NCBI GenBank assembly: GCA_947496215.1
Contig: CANMCF010000003.1
Location: 1-64,000, forward strand
DNA: 64,000 nucleotides
Direction of reading: 5' to 3'
Origin: an uncultured Bizionia sp.
GTDB lineage: Bacteria > Bacteroidota > Bacteroidia > Flavobacteriales > Flavobacteriaceae
Shown: in pieces, positions 26,828 through 35,217 of the stretch
How the letters are laid out: every line of letters begins with the position of its first letter
How positions within the stretch are numbered: position 1 is the stretch's first letter
Notes under the pieces: model-generated
Told to the model about the DNA's origin: nothing
The model's input: only the letters and a program-made list of their open reading frames with translations
Databases searched by the model: none
Made by a program: the position numbers and the translations under genes

Positions 26828-28669
26828 TTATTCTGTAACTACAAATTTCTTGTTGGTTCTAAAAATATGTTTCCATTCTGGACTGTATAATTGAGAGCGG
26901 TTTTTACGAGCGCCAATAGCGTGACCTACTACAATTAATACCGTTCTTGTTTTCTTGCTTTTCTTTACAATTTGTGCTAAGTCTTTTAATTTCCCTTGAA
27001 AAACCTCCTCATCCTTCCACGAGATTCTGTACATCACAGCTACAGGCGTATCCGCATCAAAATGTTCTAATAGTTGTGCTTCTACTTTTTTAGCAATTCC
27101 AACACTTAAAAAAATACACATCGTAGCGTTTGTAGCAGCAAAAGCCGAAATACTTTCTTTAGAAGGCATTGGTGTTTTGCCTTCCCCACGAGTTAACACA
27201 ATAGACTGTACGACTTCCGGAATCGTAAATTCTGATTTTAATACGGCTGCGGCGGCACTAAAAGAAGAAATTCCTGGGACTATAAAATAGTCCATTCCCA
27301 ACTCATCAAAAATGGTCATTTGTTCTTGAATAGCCCCATATAGTGAAGGGTCTCCACATTGCAAACGCACAATAGCGTTTCCTTTTTTATAATGTTCCTG
27401 CATTAAAGAAACCTGCTCTTCCAAAGTCATCATTGCTGAGTTTCTAACTACTGCTCCGACTTTACACCAATTGGTCATTTCTTCAGGAATTAAACTTCCT
27501 GCATATAGTACACAATCTGCGTTTTCCAAATACTGTTTTCCTTTTACTGTTATCAACGCTGAATCTCCAGGTCCAGCTCCAATAATGGCCACCACAGTTC
27601 TACGTTCTGCATTAGTATCCACTGCTACAGAAAATGTAAATTTCTCACCATTATCCAAATGGATTTTTTGCTTTTCAACCAACACATTTTTATTAGCAGA
27701 AAGTAACATTGCTGTAGATTCTGAAACGCCATTTACTCCTATTTTAGATTGTACCATTTCACTAGGGTTTGGTACTGTAATCGTGTTTATTTCATCTGCT
27801 GTAAATGTGCTAAAAGGAATCGTGTTAGTTTTACTAAAATCTAAATACGCCTGTTGTTCAGCTTTGATATCAATAGAACCAAAATTTTTAATAGCTGAAA
27901 AATGAATGTTTCTACGTTGTAATTCTTCTTTTAAAGTCCTTTCAAAAAGTGATGAATCTAACTGTTTGGAACATCCTGAACCTATAGAGAGTATTTTTGG
28001 GATATAAGACAAACTCGGAATATTCACCTCATATATCTTATAACTTACAGCTATGAATAACTCAAACTGTGTGTAATCAATATCTGCTTCACTATAAAAA
28101 ACAGTCACAAAATCAGGAATTGTTTTTTCTAAATGTTGCGTGCCTTTATCTCTAATATCCAACAGTAGTGCAGTAGGTTTATTATTTACAAACAATGCCA
28201 TCGTTTTGTTCATAGATAATGAGCATTCTACTTTCCAATCGAATTGAGTACCTAAAGTATCTAACGCCCAAATGTTTTGTACATCACTTGAAGTAGATAT
28301 AATAGGTGTTGCTCCTAAAACCCCAGCAATTTTTGATGTAAAATCATTGGCGCCGCCTTTATGTCCACTTAATACAGATTGTACATTAAAGCCTAAATCA
28401 TCCACAGAGACTACGGCAGGATCACTATTTTTATCTTGAATACAAGGAGCTATTAGTCGTACACAAATACCTAAGGCAGTAACAAAACAAATACCATCTA
28501 ATTTCACGAAGTTTTCATTTAGATAATCTGCAATAGATCCAATGGTTGACACATGTTCATCATTGGATTGCAATGTTGTAATGACCAATGATTTTGGAAA
28601 TTCTTTCTGAATTACAAGGGCTTTTTCAATACCTTTTTCAGTAACTGCTATGATGGCTATTTTTTTCAT
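26828..28669 (-). CDS. CbiG-CobM fusion: cobalt-precorrin-5A hydrolase / (cobalt-)precorrin-4 C11-methyltransferase
   Basis: The 613-residue protein joins two enzymes. Residues 1-~215 are CbiG N-terminal/central domains (FVTALGICVRLIAPC, SGHKGGANDFT), residues ~220-345 the CbiG C-terminal domain (IGSGCSKQLD, INFGSIDIKAEQ-like KNFGSIDIKAEQ), and residues ~355-613 a CobM/CbiF SAM methyltransferase (IGAGPGDSALITVKG, VRLQCGDPSLYGAI, VPGISSFSAAAAVL). CbiG opens the delta-lactone and releases acetaldehyde in the anaerobic route; CobM/CbiF methylates C11 just before. The two steps are consecutive, so the fusion links them. A 22-base gap precedes cobK. Confidence 0.94.
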   Translation of the reverse strand: MKKIAIIAVTEKGIEKALVIQKEFPKSLVITTLQSNDEHVSTIGSIADYLNENFVKLDGICFVTALGICVRLIAPCIQDKNSDPAVVSVDDLGFNVQSVLSGHKGGANDFTSKIAGVLGATPIISTSSDVQNIWALDTLGTQFDWKVECSLSMNKTMALFVNNKPTALLLDIRDKGTQHLEKTIPDFVTVFYSEADIDYTQFELFIAVSYKIYEVNIPSLSYIPKILSIGSGCSKQLDSSLFERTLKEELQRRNIHFSAIKNFGSIDIKAEQQAYLDFSKTNTIPFSTFTADEINTITVPNPSEMVQSKIGVNGVSESTAMLLSANKNVLVEKQKIHLDNGEKFTFSVAVDTNAERRTVVAIIGAGPGDSALITVKGKQYLENADCVLYAGSLIPEEMTNWCKVGAVVRNSAMMTLEEQVSLMQEHYKKGNAIVRLQCGDPSLYGAIQEQMTIFDELGMDYFIVPGISSFSAAAAVLKSEFTIPEVVQSIVLTRGEGKTPMPSKESISAFAATNATMCIFLSVGIAKKVEAQLLEHFDADTPVAVMYRISWKDEEVFQGKLKDLAQIVKKSKKTRTVLIVVGHAIGARKNRSQLYSPEWKHIFRTNKKFVVTE

Positions 28670-28671
28670 AT

Positions 28672-29892
28672 TTATTTTCCGAGAAAGCGGGAGTCTTGTT
28701 TTTCTGCTGTGTGAATGCTAATTGTATTGTGCTCATTTAGCTGAATAGTATTCGTGCTAATCGAGTATTTTAAATCTGTAAGTTCTTTTATGAATATCTT
28801 ACTACTGGTCGTTCTTACGGCATTGGTTACAAATCGAACCTCAGGGTTTAATTGGTGAACGGTTTGGATTAATTCTTTTAAACGACCTCCGTGTCCGCCA
28901 ATAAAAACCGCATCTGGCATTGGGATTTTTTTTAAATTGAGATTAAAGAAATCATCAATAACAATTTCAATACCCGGTGTTGCTAAACGTTCTGTGTTTT
29001 GTTGAATAATGGTGCTACATTCAGCTCGTTTTTCAAAAGCTACTATTTTTAAATGCGGAAACTGTTGTTTTGCTTCAATAGCTACAGAGCCTGTACAAGA
29101 ACCCACATCCCAAAAAACACGTTTATCTTGTAATGCCAAAGCACTAATGGTACTTAAACGGATAGGCATTTTGGTTATCATATTTATTCTATTTCCCAAA
29201 GGAATAAAAGCAGTATCAGGAATACCAAATGGTTTTTCTTTGGGCGCTGTCTGTTTTAATAACACACAGTTTAAAGTATGGTGCGTTTTAGTAGTACAAG
29301 TCGATACATCTAGTTGTTCAATATGTTCAGCATAGCTGTCTAAAGACTCACCAATGGTGATTGAATAATTATCGAAACCGTATTGCAACATACGTTTCGC
29401 AATTACTGCAGGTGTTTTCTTATTATCTGTCAAAACACCAATCAATTCATTTCTGTTGATTAAAGCTTCATCTAAATCCGACCAATCTCTACCGTGAACC
29501 GATATTGATTTCAAGTTATTATAATTGGTTTGCGTTTTATGACACAATAACTGAATGCTATTGGAATACGGAAATGCTTTTAGTTGCGCATTGGGTAATA
29601 AACGTTGCAATGTATTTCCGAATCCATAGAAAAAAGGGTCGCCCGAAGCAAAGATTACAATAGAAGCGTCTACCGTTTTGTATTGCTGAATCAACGCATC
29701 CATTTTTCCTGAAATTTCAATCCACCTATGGTTTTTTGGCAAGTATGATTTCACCAATTCATAATGGCGTTTTCCACCAGAAAAAACGGTTGATTTTTTG
29801 ATTAATGATAAAATTTCATCACTCCATTTTGGTGTTGGATGATTGCTTATGCCAATCAAATAAAAATCGATATGTTTCTTATTTATCTGCAT
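28672..29892 (-). CDS. cobL: Precorrin-6Y C5,15-methyltransferase (decarboxylating), CbiE-CbiT fusion
   Basis: The 406-residue protein has CbiE-like residues 1-~200 (IDFYLIGI, SGGKRHYELV, ASGDPFFYGFG) and CbiT-like residues ~235-406 with a class I SAM motif (FWDVGSCTGSVAIEA) and VFIGGHGGRLKELI. It methylates C5 and C15 and decarboxylates the ring C acetate. It starts one base after the BluB stop, so the two are translationally linked. The CbiE part lacks the usual early GxGxG start (IGISNHPTP), which may mean a divergent SAM site. Confidence 0.93.
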   Translation of the reverse strand: MQINKKHIDFYLIGISNHPTPKWSDEILSLIKKSTVFSGGKRHYELVKSYLPKNHRWIEISGKMDALIQQYKTVDASIVIFASGDPFFYGFGNTLQRLLPNAQLKAFPYSNSIQLLCHKTQTNYNNLKSISVHGRDWSDLDEALINRNELIGVLTDNKKTPAVIAKRMLQYGFDNYSITIGESLDSYAEHIEQLDVSTCTTKTHHTLNCVLLKQTAPKEKPFGIPDTAFIPLGNRINMITKMPIRLSTISALALQDKRVFWDVGSCTGSVAIEAKQQFPHLKIVAFEKRAECSTIIQQNTERLATPGIEIVIDDFFNLNLKKIPMPDAVFIGGHGGRLKELIQTVHQLNPEVRFVTNAVRTTSSKIFIKELTDLKYSISTNTIQLNEHNTISIHTAEKQDSRFLGK

Positions 29893-30534
29893 TTATTGAT
29901 AACTGTCTTTAATTACAACATCATTAATGTTTTTACGTTTTTCCCATTGCAAACGTTCTAGTTCTGGATTCTCATAGAATTTATCTACGTGTCCTAAACA
30001 TAAATAACCTATGAGTTGTCTGTCTTCGGGAGCATTCAAAATGGTTTTAATTTTGTTAGGGTCCAAAATGCTTACCCAACCCAAACCTACATTTAAAGCT
30101 CTTGCCATTAACCACATATTCTGTATGGCACAAACCACTGAATACACTCCTGCTTCCTTCATGGTGGTTTGTCCTAAAATAGGATGGTCACTTGGTTTAT
30201 AGAAAACAGCAATGTTTAAAGCCGATTCTATAATGCCTTCCAATTTTAATTGGGTGTACGCATCTGCTTTGTTTTCTTTAAAAAGTTGTTTTGCTTTTTC
30301 ATTTTCTTCAAAAAAACTTTCTTTTATTTTATTTCTGATGACTACGTCTTTAATAACCACAAATTCCCAAGGTTGCGAAAACCCAACCGAAGGTGCGTTT
30401 ACTCCAGCAAATAGAATTTTATCTATATCCTTTTGAGAAACAGGTGTGTCTATAAACCGATTTCCTCTTACGTCTCTACGTGCAAGGATGATCTGTTCCA
30501 AGGTCTCTATATGTTCTAAAGTAAATTTGCTCAT
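29893..30534 (-). CDS. bluB: 5,6-dimethylbenzimidazole synthase
   Basis: BluB converts reduced FMN with O2 to DMB, the lower ligand of B12. I place the start at the ATG at 30534 (MSKFTLEHIETLEQ), one base after the cobJ-cobH stop; an earlier GTG/ATG at 30582 would lie inside that gene. The 213 residues show the nitroreductase-fold BluB pattern: RRDVRGNRFIDTPV, NAPSVGFSQPWEFVVI, and the C-terminal LGWVSILDP and CLGHVDKFYENPELE blocks. Its presence implies that DMB-cobamide is made and that oxygen is available. Confidence 0.95.
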   Translation of the reverse strand: MSKFTLEHIETLEQIILARRDVRGNRFIDTPVSQKDIDKILFAGVNAPSVGFSQPWEFVVIKDVVIRNKIKESFFEENEKAKQLFKENKADAYTQLKLEGIIESALNIAVFYKPSDHPILGQTTMKEAGVYSVVCAIQNMWLMARALNVGLGWVSILDPNKIKTILNAPEDRQLIGYLCLGHVDKFYENPELERLQWEKRKNINDVVIKDSYQ

Positions 30535-30535
30535 C

Positions 30536-31912
30536 TTAAGGTTTAAAATAGTTTGAAGCTTCTGGTAACGTAAAAGCAGCATTTACAATAGCAGCAGCAA
30601 CATTGCTCCCTCCTCTGTTTCCTTCTACAATTACCCAATCTGTAGCAGCAATTTGAGATAACTGTTCTTTTGCTTCCAAAACATTTACAAAACCAACAGG
30701 TACACCAACAACTCCAACTGGTTTAAACCTTGTGTTTTCTCTTAATTGCTCTACAATTTCGAATAAGGCTGTAGGCGCATTACCAATAACATACAAAGCA
30801 TTCGGGTGTTTTTCAATGGCTTTTCTAATGCCTGCTTGAGAACGTGTAATATTTGCTGATTTAGCTAACTCTTGCGCGTCTTCATCATTTAACAAACAAT
30901 GAATTTGATTTCCGTATGCCGCTGTAAAAGCTTTTGTTATCCCAGCTTTTACCATCGTGACATCTGTAACAATTTCGCCTCCATTTTTAAGGTGATCATA
31001 CCACTTTTCAATGGCTTCTGGTGTTGCCGAATAATGATTGAAATCTTCTAAGATTCCTGTGGTATGAATCACTCTGGTTATAGCCCACTTATCTGAACTA
31101 GCAAAAGACAAATCGGCAATATGTTCAGTAACAATTCTAAAGCTCTCTTGCTGAATTTCTTTCCCAGTATGTGGTTTCCTGTTGAGATATCCTCGCGGTG
31201 TTACCAAGTAGTCTTTAAAACGATACGTTTGGGAGTTTCCAATCATCACCAAGCAAAACATATCCACATCTTCTGGGTTGAACGCTCCTAAAGTGGTGAT
31301 TTTAAGTTCTTCTTCTGGTCGTGTTACGTGTCTTATAATTGCAACAGGTGTATTGGGTGAGCGTTCTTCTAAAAATATTTTTTGCAACCTGCCTAGTTGC
31401 CAATGTCGCTTTTTACTTTTTGGATTGTATAAACTGGTTACAAAATCACCCATTGCAGCGGCTTTAATTCGTTGTTCTATTTTGTTCCAAGGTGTCATTA
31501 GATCTGACAGCGAAATACAACAAAAATCGTGGCCTAACGGTGCGCCTAATTTACTCCCAGCAGCTAAAAAAGCCGAAACACCTGGCAGGGTTTCTAATTC
31601 AATAGCATCGTGATTTCCTTTGGAAACTACTTCATAAACAATGGCAGCCATTGCATAAATACTCGCGTCACCAGAACCAATAACGACCACATATTTATCT
31701 TCATTCGCTTTTTCAATAGCCTTATGTGCCCTTGCTTCTTCCTTACCCAATGGCATTGAAATGAGTTCTGCATCTTCTCTAAAAAGGGATGTTCCAAACT
31801 GAAAATAATAATCGTAGCCAATAACTACATCTGCCTTTTGCAAAGCATTTTTAACTACGGGTAGCATATAATCGATATCTCCAGGGCCCAAGCCTGCAAC
31901 AGTTATTTTCAT
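30536..31912 (-). CDS. CobJ-CobH fusion: precorrin-3B C17-methyltransferase / precorrin-8X methylmutase
   Basis: The 458-residue protein has a CobJ/CbiH SAM methyltransferase at residues 1-~245 (AGLGPGDIDYMLP, IGSGDASIYAMAAI, LPGVSAFLAAGSKLGAPLGHDF) and a CobH/CbiC methylmutase at ~250-458. The mutase part shows the catalytic-His segment TRVIHTTGILED, TDVTMVKAGI, NAPTALFEI, and the terminal PVGFVNVLEAKE. CobJ drives ring contraction; CobH moves the C11 methyl to C12. The reactions are not consecutive in the pathway, so this fusion is of interest, though seen in other Bacteroidota. It overlaps cobI by 4 bases. Confidence 0.94.
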   Translation of the reverse strand: MKITVAGLGPGDIDYMLPVVKNALQKADVVIGYDYYFQFGTSLFREDAELISMPLGKEEARAHKAIEKANEDKYVVVIGSGDASIYAMAAIVYEVVSKGNHDAIELETLPGVSAFLAAGSKLGAPLGHDFCCISLSDLMTPWNKIEQRIKAAAMGDFVTSLYNPKSKKRHWQLGRLQKIFLEERSPNTPVAIIRHVTRPEEELKITTLGAFNPEDVDMFCLVMIGNSQTYRFKDYLVTPRGYLNRKPHTGKEIQQESFRIVTEHIADLSFASSDKWAITRVIHTTGILEDFNHYSATPEAIEKWYDHLKNGGEIVTDVTMVKAGITKAFTAAYGNQIHCLLNDEDAQELAKSANITRSQAGIRKAIEKHPNALYVIGNAPTALFEIVEQLRENTRFKPVGVVGVPVGFVNVLEAKEQLSQIAATDWVIVEGNRGGSNVAAAIVNAAFTLPEASNYFKP

Positions 31913-32619
31913 TTATTCGTTTTTTTAATAATCATAAGAGAGAAATAAGGAATTTCTCTTTGATTTGCTATTACCCAATCGTTTGTTATGAATTGTTTAT
32001 CTGTTCCTAATCGTTCTGCGTAGGTAATGCTATGATTTTTTGAATCAATTACAGTAGTAATGCTATCCATAACCGATTTTATTTTCATTAGAACCACAGT
32101 ATCGAAATTATCAATAGCTTCTTGTAATTCTCCCTGTGTTTGTACACGAGGAATTACCACTACTTTTTCATTTTGCAGACATAAGGGTATTTTGCTTTCT
32201 GATGCCAAATGCAAGTAAGAGCTAATACCCGGAATTAAGTTGACATTTAATTTGTATGCTTGTATTTTTTCCAATAGATAAGAAAAAGAACTAAAGGTGC
32301 TAATATCCCCTTCGCTAACAATGGCAATGGACAAACCTCTATTATAATCCGTTAGTATTTGTTGAAAAGCCGTTTCGTAAATAGCTTTTGCTTGGACTCT
32401 TTCTAAATCCATTTTTAAGTAGAACCCTTGTAGTTTTTCTTCATCTAGATCATATTGATTTAAAATAGATAATGAATAACTCGATTTTCTACCATCTTTA
32501 AATAATGAGCCTGGATAATAGATTTTATCAGCCTGTTGTAAGGTTTTCAACCCTTTTAGGGTGATTAAATCAGCATCACCCGGTCCTAAGGAAACTCCAT
32601 ATATTAGACCTGCCCTCAT
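31909..32619 (-). CDS. cobI: (Cobalt-)precorrin-2 C20-methyltransferase
   Basis: The 236-residue SAM methyltransferase (CobI/CbiL) carries GVSLGPGDADLITLKGLKTL, YYPGSLF, SEGDISTFSSFSYLLEKI and IPGISSYLHLAS. It acts on precorrin-2 or its cobalt form. Because CbiX is encoded directly upstream with a 4-base overlap, the cobalt substrate is more likely. Length is slightly short but normal. Confidence 0.94.
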   Translation of the reverse strand: MRAGLIYGVSLGPGDADLITLKGLKTLQQADKIYYPGSLFKDGRKSSYSLSILNQYDLDEEKLQGFYLKMDLERVQAKAIYETAFQQILTDYNRGLSIAIVSEGDISTFSSFSYLLEKIQAYKLNVNLIPGISSYLHLASESKIPLCLQNEKVVVIPRVQTQGELQEAIDNFDTVVLMKIKSVMDSITTVIDSKNHSITYAERLGTDKQFITNDWVIANQREIPYFSLMIIKKTNK

Positions 32620-33554
32620 ATCCCTAACATCTTTTTAAGTTTGTTTCCCAAACTGTTTTGTTTCTCATTGGGTTTTTCATCTTCTTCAAATAAAATTCCT
32701 TTTACATTTAGATGATGCCCCATTTGTTCTTTTCCTTGGTATTCTTCAAAACCAATGACTTGTTTTCTGTATTTACACAGCTGACAATTCATATTGGCAA
32801 TTCCATTTTTGGCTTCATGTAACCGCTCATCAAAGGCTTGCAAAATCAATTCATCTGCACCAAACGGATCGGTATACACATATTCTAAATTAGAATTGGT
32901 ATTCATTTCAGAAACACTTTTATAAATTCGCTCCAATAAAACGCCTGTAAAAAAGAAAAAAGGAATCACAATGGTACGCTTAAAGCCCAACTTCTCTACT
33001 AACTGTAAGCCTTCATCAATTTTAGGATAGGCTGTTCCGCTATAGGCAGTGGTTGCAAAGCCAAAACCCATTCCGTCCCAAAGCATACTGGTTAATTTGG
33101 CTACATCGCTATTGGCATCGGGATCTGTAGTACCTCTGCCAACTACTACCAAACAGGTGTCTTTCCGATCTACTTCAGGCAAGTTCTTCTCTGTTTCCTC
33201 AATACGTTTTACAGATAAATCGAGTAAAAAAGAACTTACACCAATATGTTTTCCCATAGAAATGGTTAAATCATCGTGATATGTTTGTAACGTGTTTAAT
33301 TCATAAGGAATGTCATTTTTAGCGTGTGAACCCGCAAATAAAATAACAGGTAAAGCATAAATTTTACGGATGCCATTGGCATACATACGTTCTACCGCAG
33401 CTTCATAGGTAGGATGATTAAATTCTAAAAAACCATAATCTACTTCATACGAATCTTGATAGCGCTCTTTAAGAATAGCCACCAATCGTTTAAACGATTT
33501 TACACCAGCTTCTCTTCGTGTTCCGTGTCCGCACAATAAAATTCCTTCCTTCAT
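32616..33554 (-). CDS. cbiX: Sirohydrochlorin cobaltochelatase, CbiX family (long form)
   Basis: The 312-residue protein consists of two class II chelatase halves: GILLCGHGTRREAGVKSF with a metal-binding His at the N-terminus, PVILFAGSHAKNDIP, VVVGRGTTDPDANSD, and IPFFFFTGVLLERI. The C-terminal tail has a Cys pair in MNCQLCKYR, as in long CbiX proteins that bind an Fe-S cluster, and it then ends in a charged tail. It inserts Co(II) into sirohydrochlorin without ATP, the early-insertion step. It is the gene just before cobI, in agreement with the pathway. A 119-base gap separates it from the preceding SDR-SUMT gene. Confidence 0.93.
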   Translation of the reverse strand: MKEGILLCGHGTRREAGVKSFKRLVAILKERYQDSYEVDYGFLEFNHPTYEAAVERMYANGIRKIYALPVILFAGSHAKNDIPYELNTLQTYHDDLTISMGKHIGVSSFLLDLSVKRIEETEKNLPEVDRKDTCLVVVGRGTTDPDANSDVAKLTSMLWDGMGFGFATTAYSGTAYPKIDEGLQLVEKLGFKRTIVIPFFFFTGVLLERIYKSVSEMNTNSNLEYVYTDPFGADELILQAFDERLHEAKNGIANMNCQLCKYRKQVIGFEEYQGKEQMGHHLNVKGILFEEDEKPNEKQNSLGNKLKKMLGI

Positions 33555-33673
33555 CTGTTTATATATATTATTTTAGGGGTCAGATGGAATCTTTGACGAT
33601 TAAAATAATCATTCCCTTGAGTGTTTAAATATTTTTTTAATCGTGTCGATTTCATTTACTATTAGCTTTTAGA
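33555..33673 (-). other. Intercistronic gap with a long inverted repeat
   Basis: It is by far the largest gap in the second cobalamin block. ACGATTAAAA at 33596-33605 and TTTTAATCGT at 33635-33644 are perfect inverted repeats around a 29-base loop. No T-run terminator or clear -7 box is seen. It may be an RNA-processing or stabilising hairpin. Confidence 0.5.
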
Positions 33674-35215
33674 TTAAATAGGTGTTGCGCCTATAATAAA
33701 TACTACTGGCATTTGTACATTGGCCTTAGCAACCTTCTCCTCTATGTTTCCTAGGTTTCCTGTAACAATGGCTTGCTGCTTTCTTGAAACGCTAGAAACG
33801 GCATTTACAGGAATGGTATCATCTTTACATACTTCTAATAATTTAGGAACAATTCTATGCAAATTTTTCAACCCCATATAAATAGAAATCGTATTTCCTG
33901 CTTTTAGCATATGTGCAATTCCATTTAGTTGCTCAAACGAATAATCCGCAGTATGTGCAGTACAAATAAGCATTGCATTAGATTGGTTCCGTTCAGTAAT
34001 AGGAATATTGCAAATATTGGCCGCTGCCATGGCTGCTGAAATCCCTGGGACAACTGTAAAAGGTAGTTTATGTTTCTTTAAAAAACGGGCTTCTTCGGCT
34101 GCTCTACCATAAATATATGGATCCCCGGATTTTAATCTAACTACTTTGTCTCCCAACTCACAATGATTTTTCATCAACAAATTGATGTTGTTTTGTCGGG
34201 TTTCTTGATCTTCTGAATCACCATATTTTCGACCTACATATATACGTTTAGCTTGTGTATTGACATCTAATATTTCATCAGAAATCAAATTATCGTATAA
34301 AATGATTTCAGCTTTTTCAATAGCTTCAAAAGCTTTTAGGGTTAATAGATTTTTATTACCAGGTCCAGCCCCAATAATATTAATTTCAGGTAAATGCTCT
34401 TTTGTGAAAATCCATTCCGGATTTGAAAATTGATAGGTATAATTAAGTAGTGACTTCGATTTTGAATTGTCAACTATTTTAAAGCTTTCTTTGGTTGTTG
34501 TTTCAAAAACTGGTGCCGGCATATCTAATTTGATAGCCGCATTTTCATAAAACTCTTTTCGTTTTGGGTGTATATCCGCACAGCCGTTAATCACTTCACC
34601 AAAACAGTTTTGTTCCAATATTGCTTCGATGAGCCCCATAGCATCTTTTTGATGAATTAGATTTACAGGAACATTAGGATTTTTTAATTGTCTTTTATTG
34701 GCAAGAAACCTTCCTGGATGCCGTTTTGGACCAATTAAACCAGCCAAACGTAAAATAGTTAGGTTACTTCCAAAATGGTCTTTTAATAATTGTTCTGCTT
34801 TTATTAACGCCCTACCAGATGCCTTTTCTGAAACGCAAACCACATTTTCATTTATAAGCTCGTTGGTATTTTGATATACTGAAGTAGAGCTTACAAAAAT
34901 AACCTTTGTTGATGTAGGTGTCTGTTTTATAATTTGTGCTATTTGGAGCGGGTGTATCGTTTCTATGTCATCAATCCGCTTTGGAGGAAAATTGATAATA
35001 AGCGTCGATGTCTCATCTATAAAAGACTCCCAATCCCCAGTAATCTTATCGGATTCAATTTTTATTCTGCTTGTGAGAAACGAATACTCAGACAATGATT
35101 TCAATTTATCCAATGAAGCGGCACTTCCGTTAATTGAGTACCCCCTTTTTTTAAGTTTCAACGCAAGTGGTAAACCCAACCAACCTAATCCTAATATTGA
35201 GACATGCTTATTCAT
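33674..35215 (-). CDS. cobA: SDR-like NAD-binding domain fused to uroporphyrinogen-III C-methyltransferase
   Basis: I take the ATG at 35215 (MNKHVSILGLGWLG); an earlier ATG at 35272 would overlap the preceding gene. The 513-residue product has an NAD(P)-binding epimerase-like part at residues 1-~260 (GLGWLGLPLALKLKKRGY, FVSSTSVYQ, RLAGLIGPKRHPG, and a YeeZ-like arrangement) and SUMT at ~270-513 (IIGAGPGNKNLLTLKA, VVRLKSGDPYIYGRAAEEA, VVPGISAAMAAANICNIP, IYMGLKNL). SUMT methylates uroporphyrinogen III at C2 and C7 to precorrin-2. The N-terminal part is not the CysG/Met8 precorrin-2 dehydrogenase module. It might still take on that oxidation role, which the pathway needs before CbiX. It lies two bases after the 2Fe-2S gene. 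Confidence 0.9.
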   Translation of the reverse strand: MNKHVSILGLGWLGLPLALKLKKRGYSINGSAASLDKLKSLSEYSFLTSRIKIESDKITGDWESFIDETSTLIINFPPKRIDDIETIHPLQIAQIIKQTPTSTKVIFVSSTSVYQNTNELINENVVCVSEKASGRALIKAEQLLKDHFGSNLTILRLAGLIGPKRHPGRFLANKRQLKNPNVPVNLIHQKDAMGLIEAILEQNCFGEVINGCADIHPKRKEFYENAAIKLDMPAPVFETTTKESFKIVDNSKSKSLLNYTYQFSNPEWIFTKEHLPEINIIGAGPGNKNLLTLKAFEAIEKAEIILYDNLISDEILDVNTQAKRIYVGRKYGDSEDQETRQNNINLLMKNHCELGDKVVRLKSGDPYIYGRAAEEARFLKKHKLPFTVVPGISAAMAAANICNIPITERNQSNAMLICTAHTADYSFEQLNGIAHMLKAGNTISIYMGLKNLHRIVPKLLEVCKDDTIPVNAVSSVSRKQQAIVTGNLGNIEEKVAKANVQMPVVFIIGATPI

Positions 35216-35217
35216 AA

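Noticed and set aside
33674..35215. CysG-type siroheme synthase
   Set aside because: The N-terminal domain shows an epimerase-like pattern and lacks the Met8/CysG dehydrogenase-ferrochelatase sequence.
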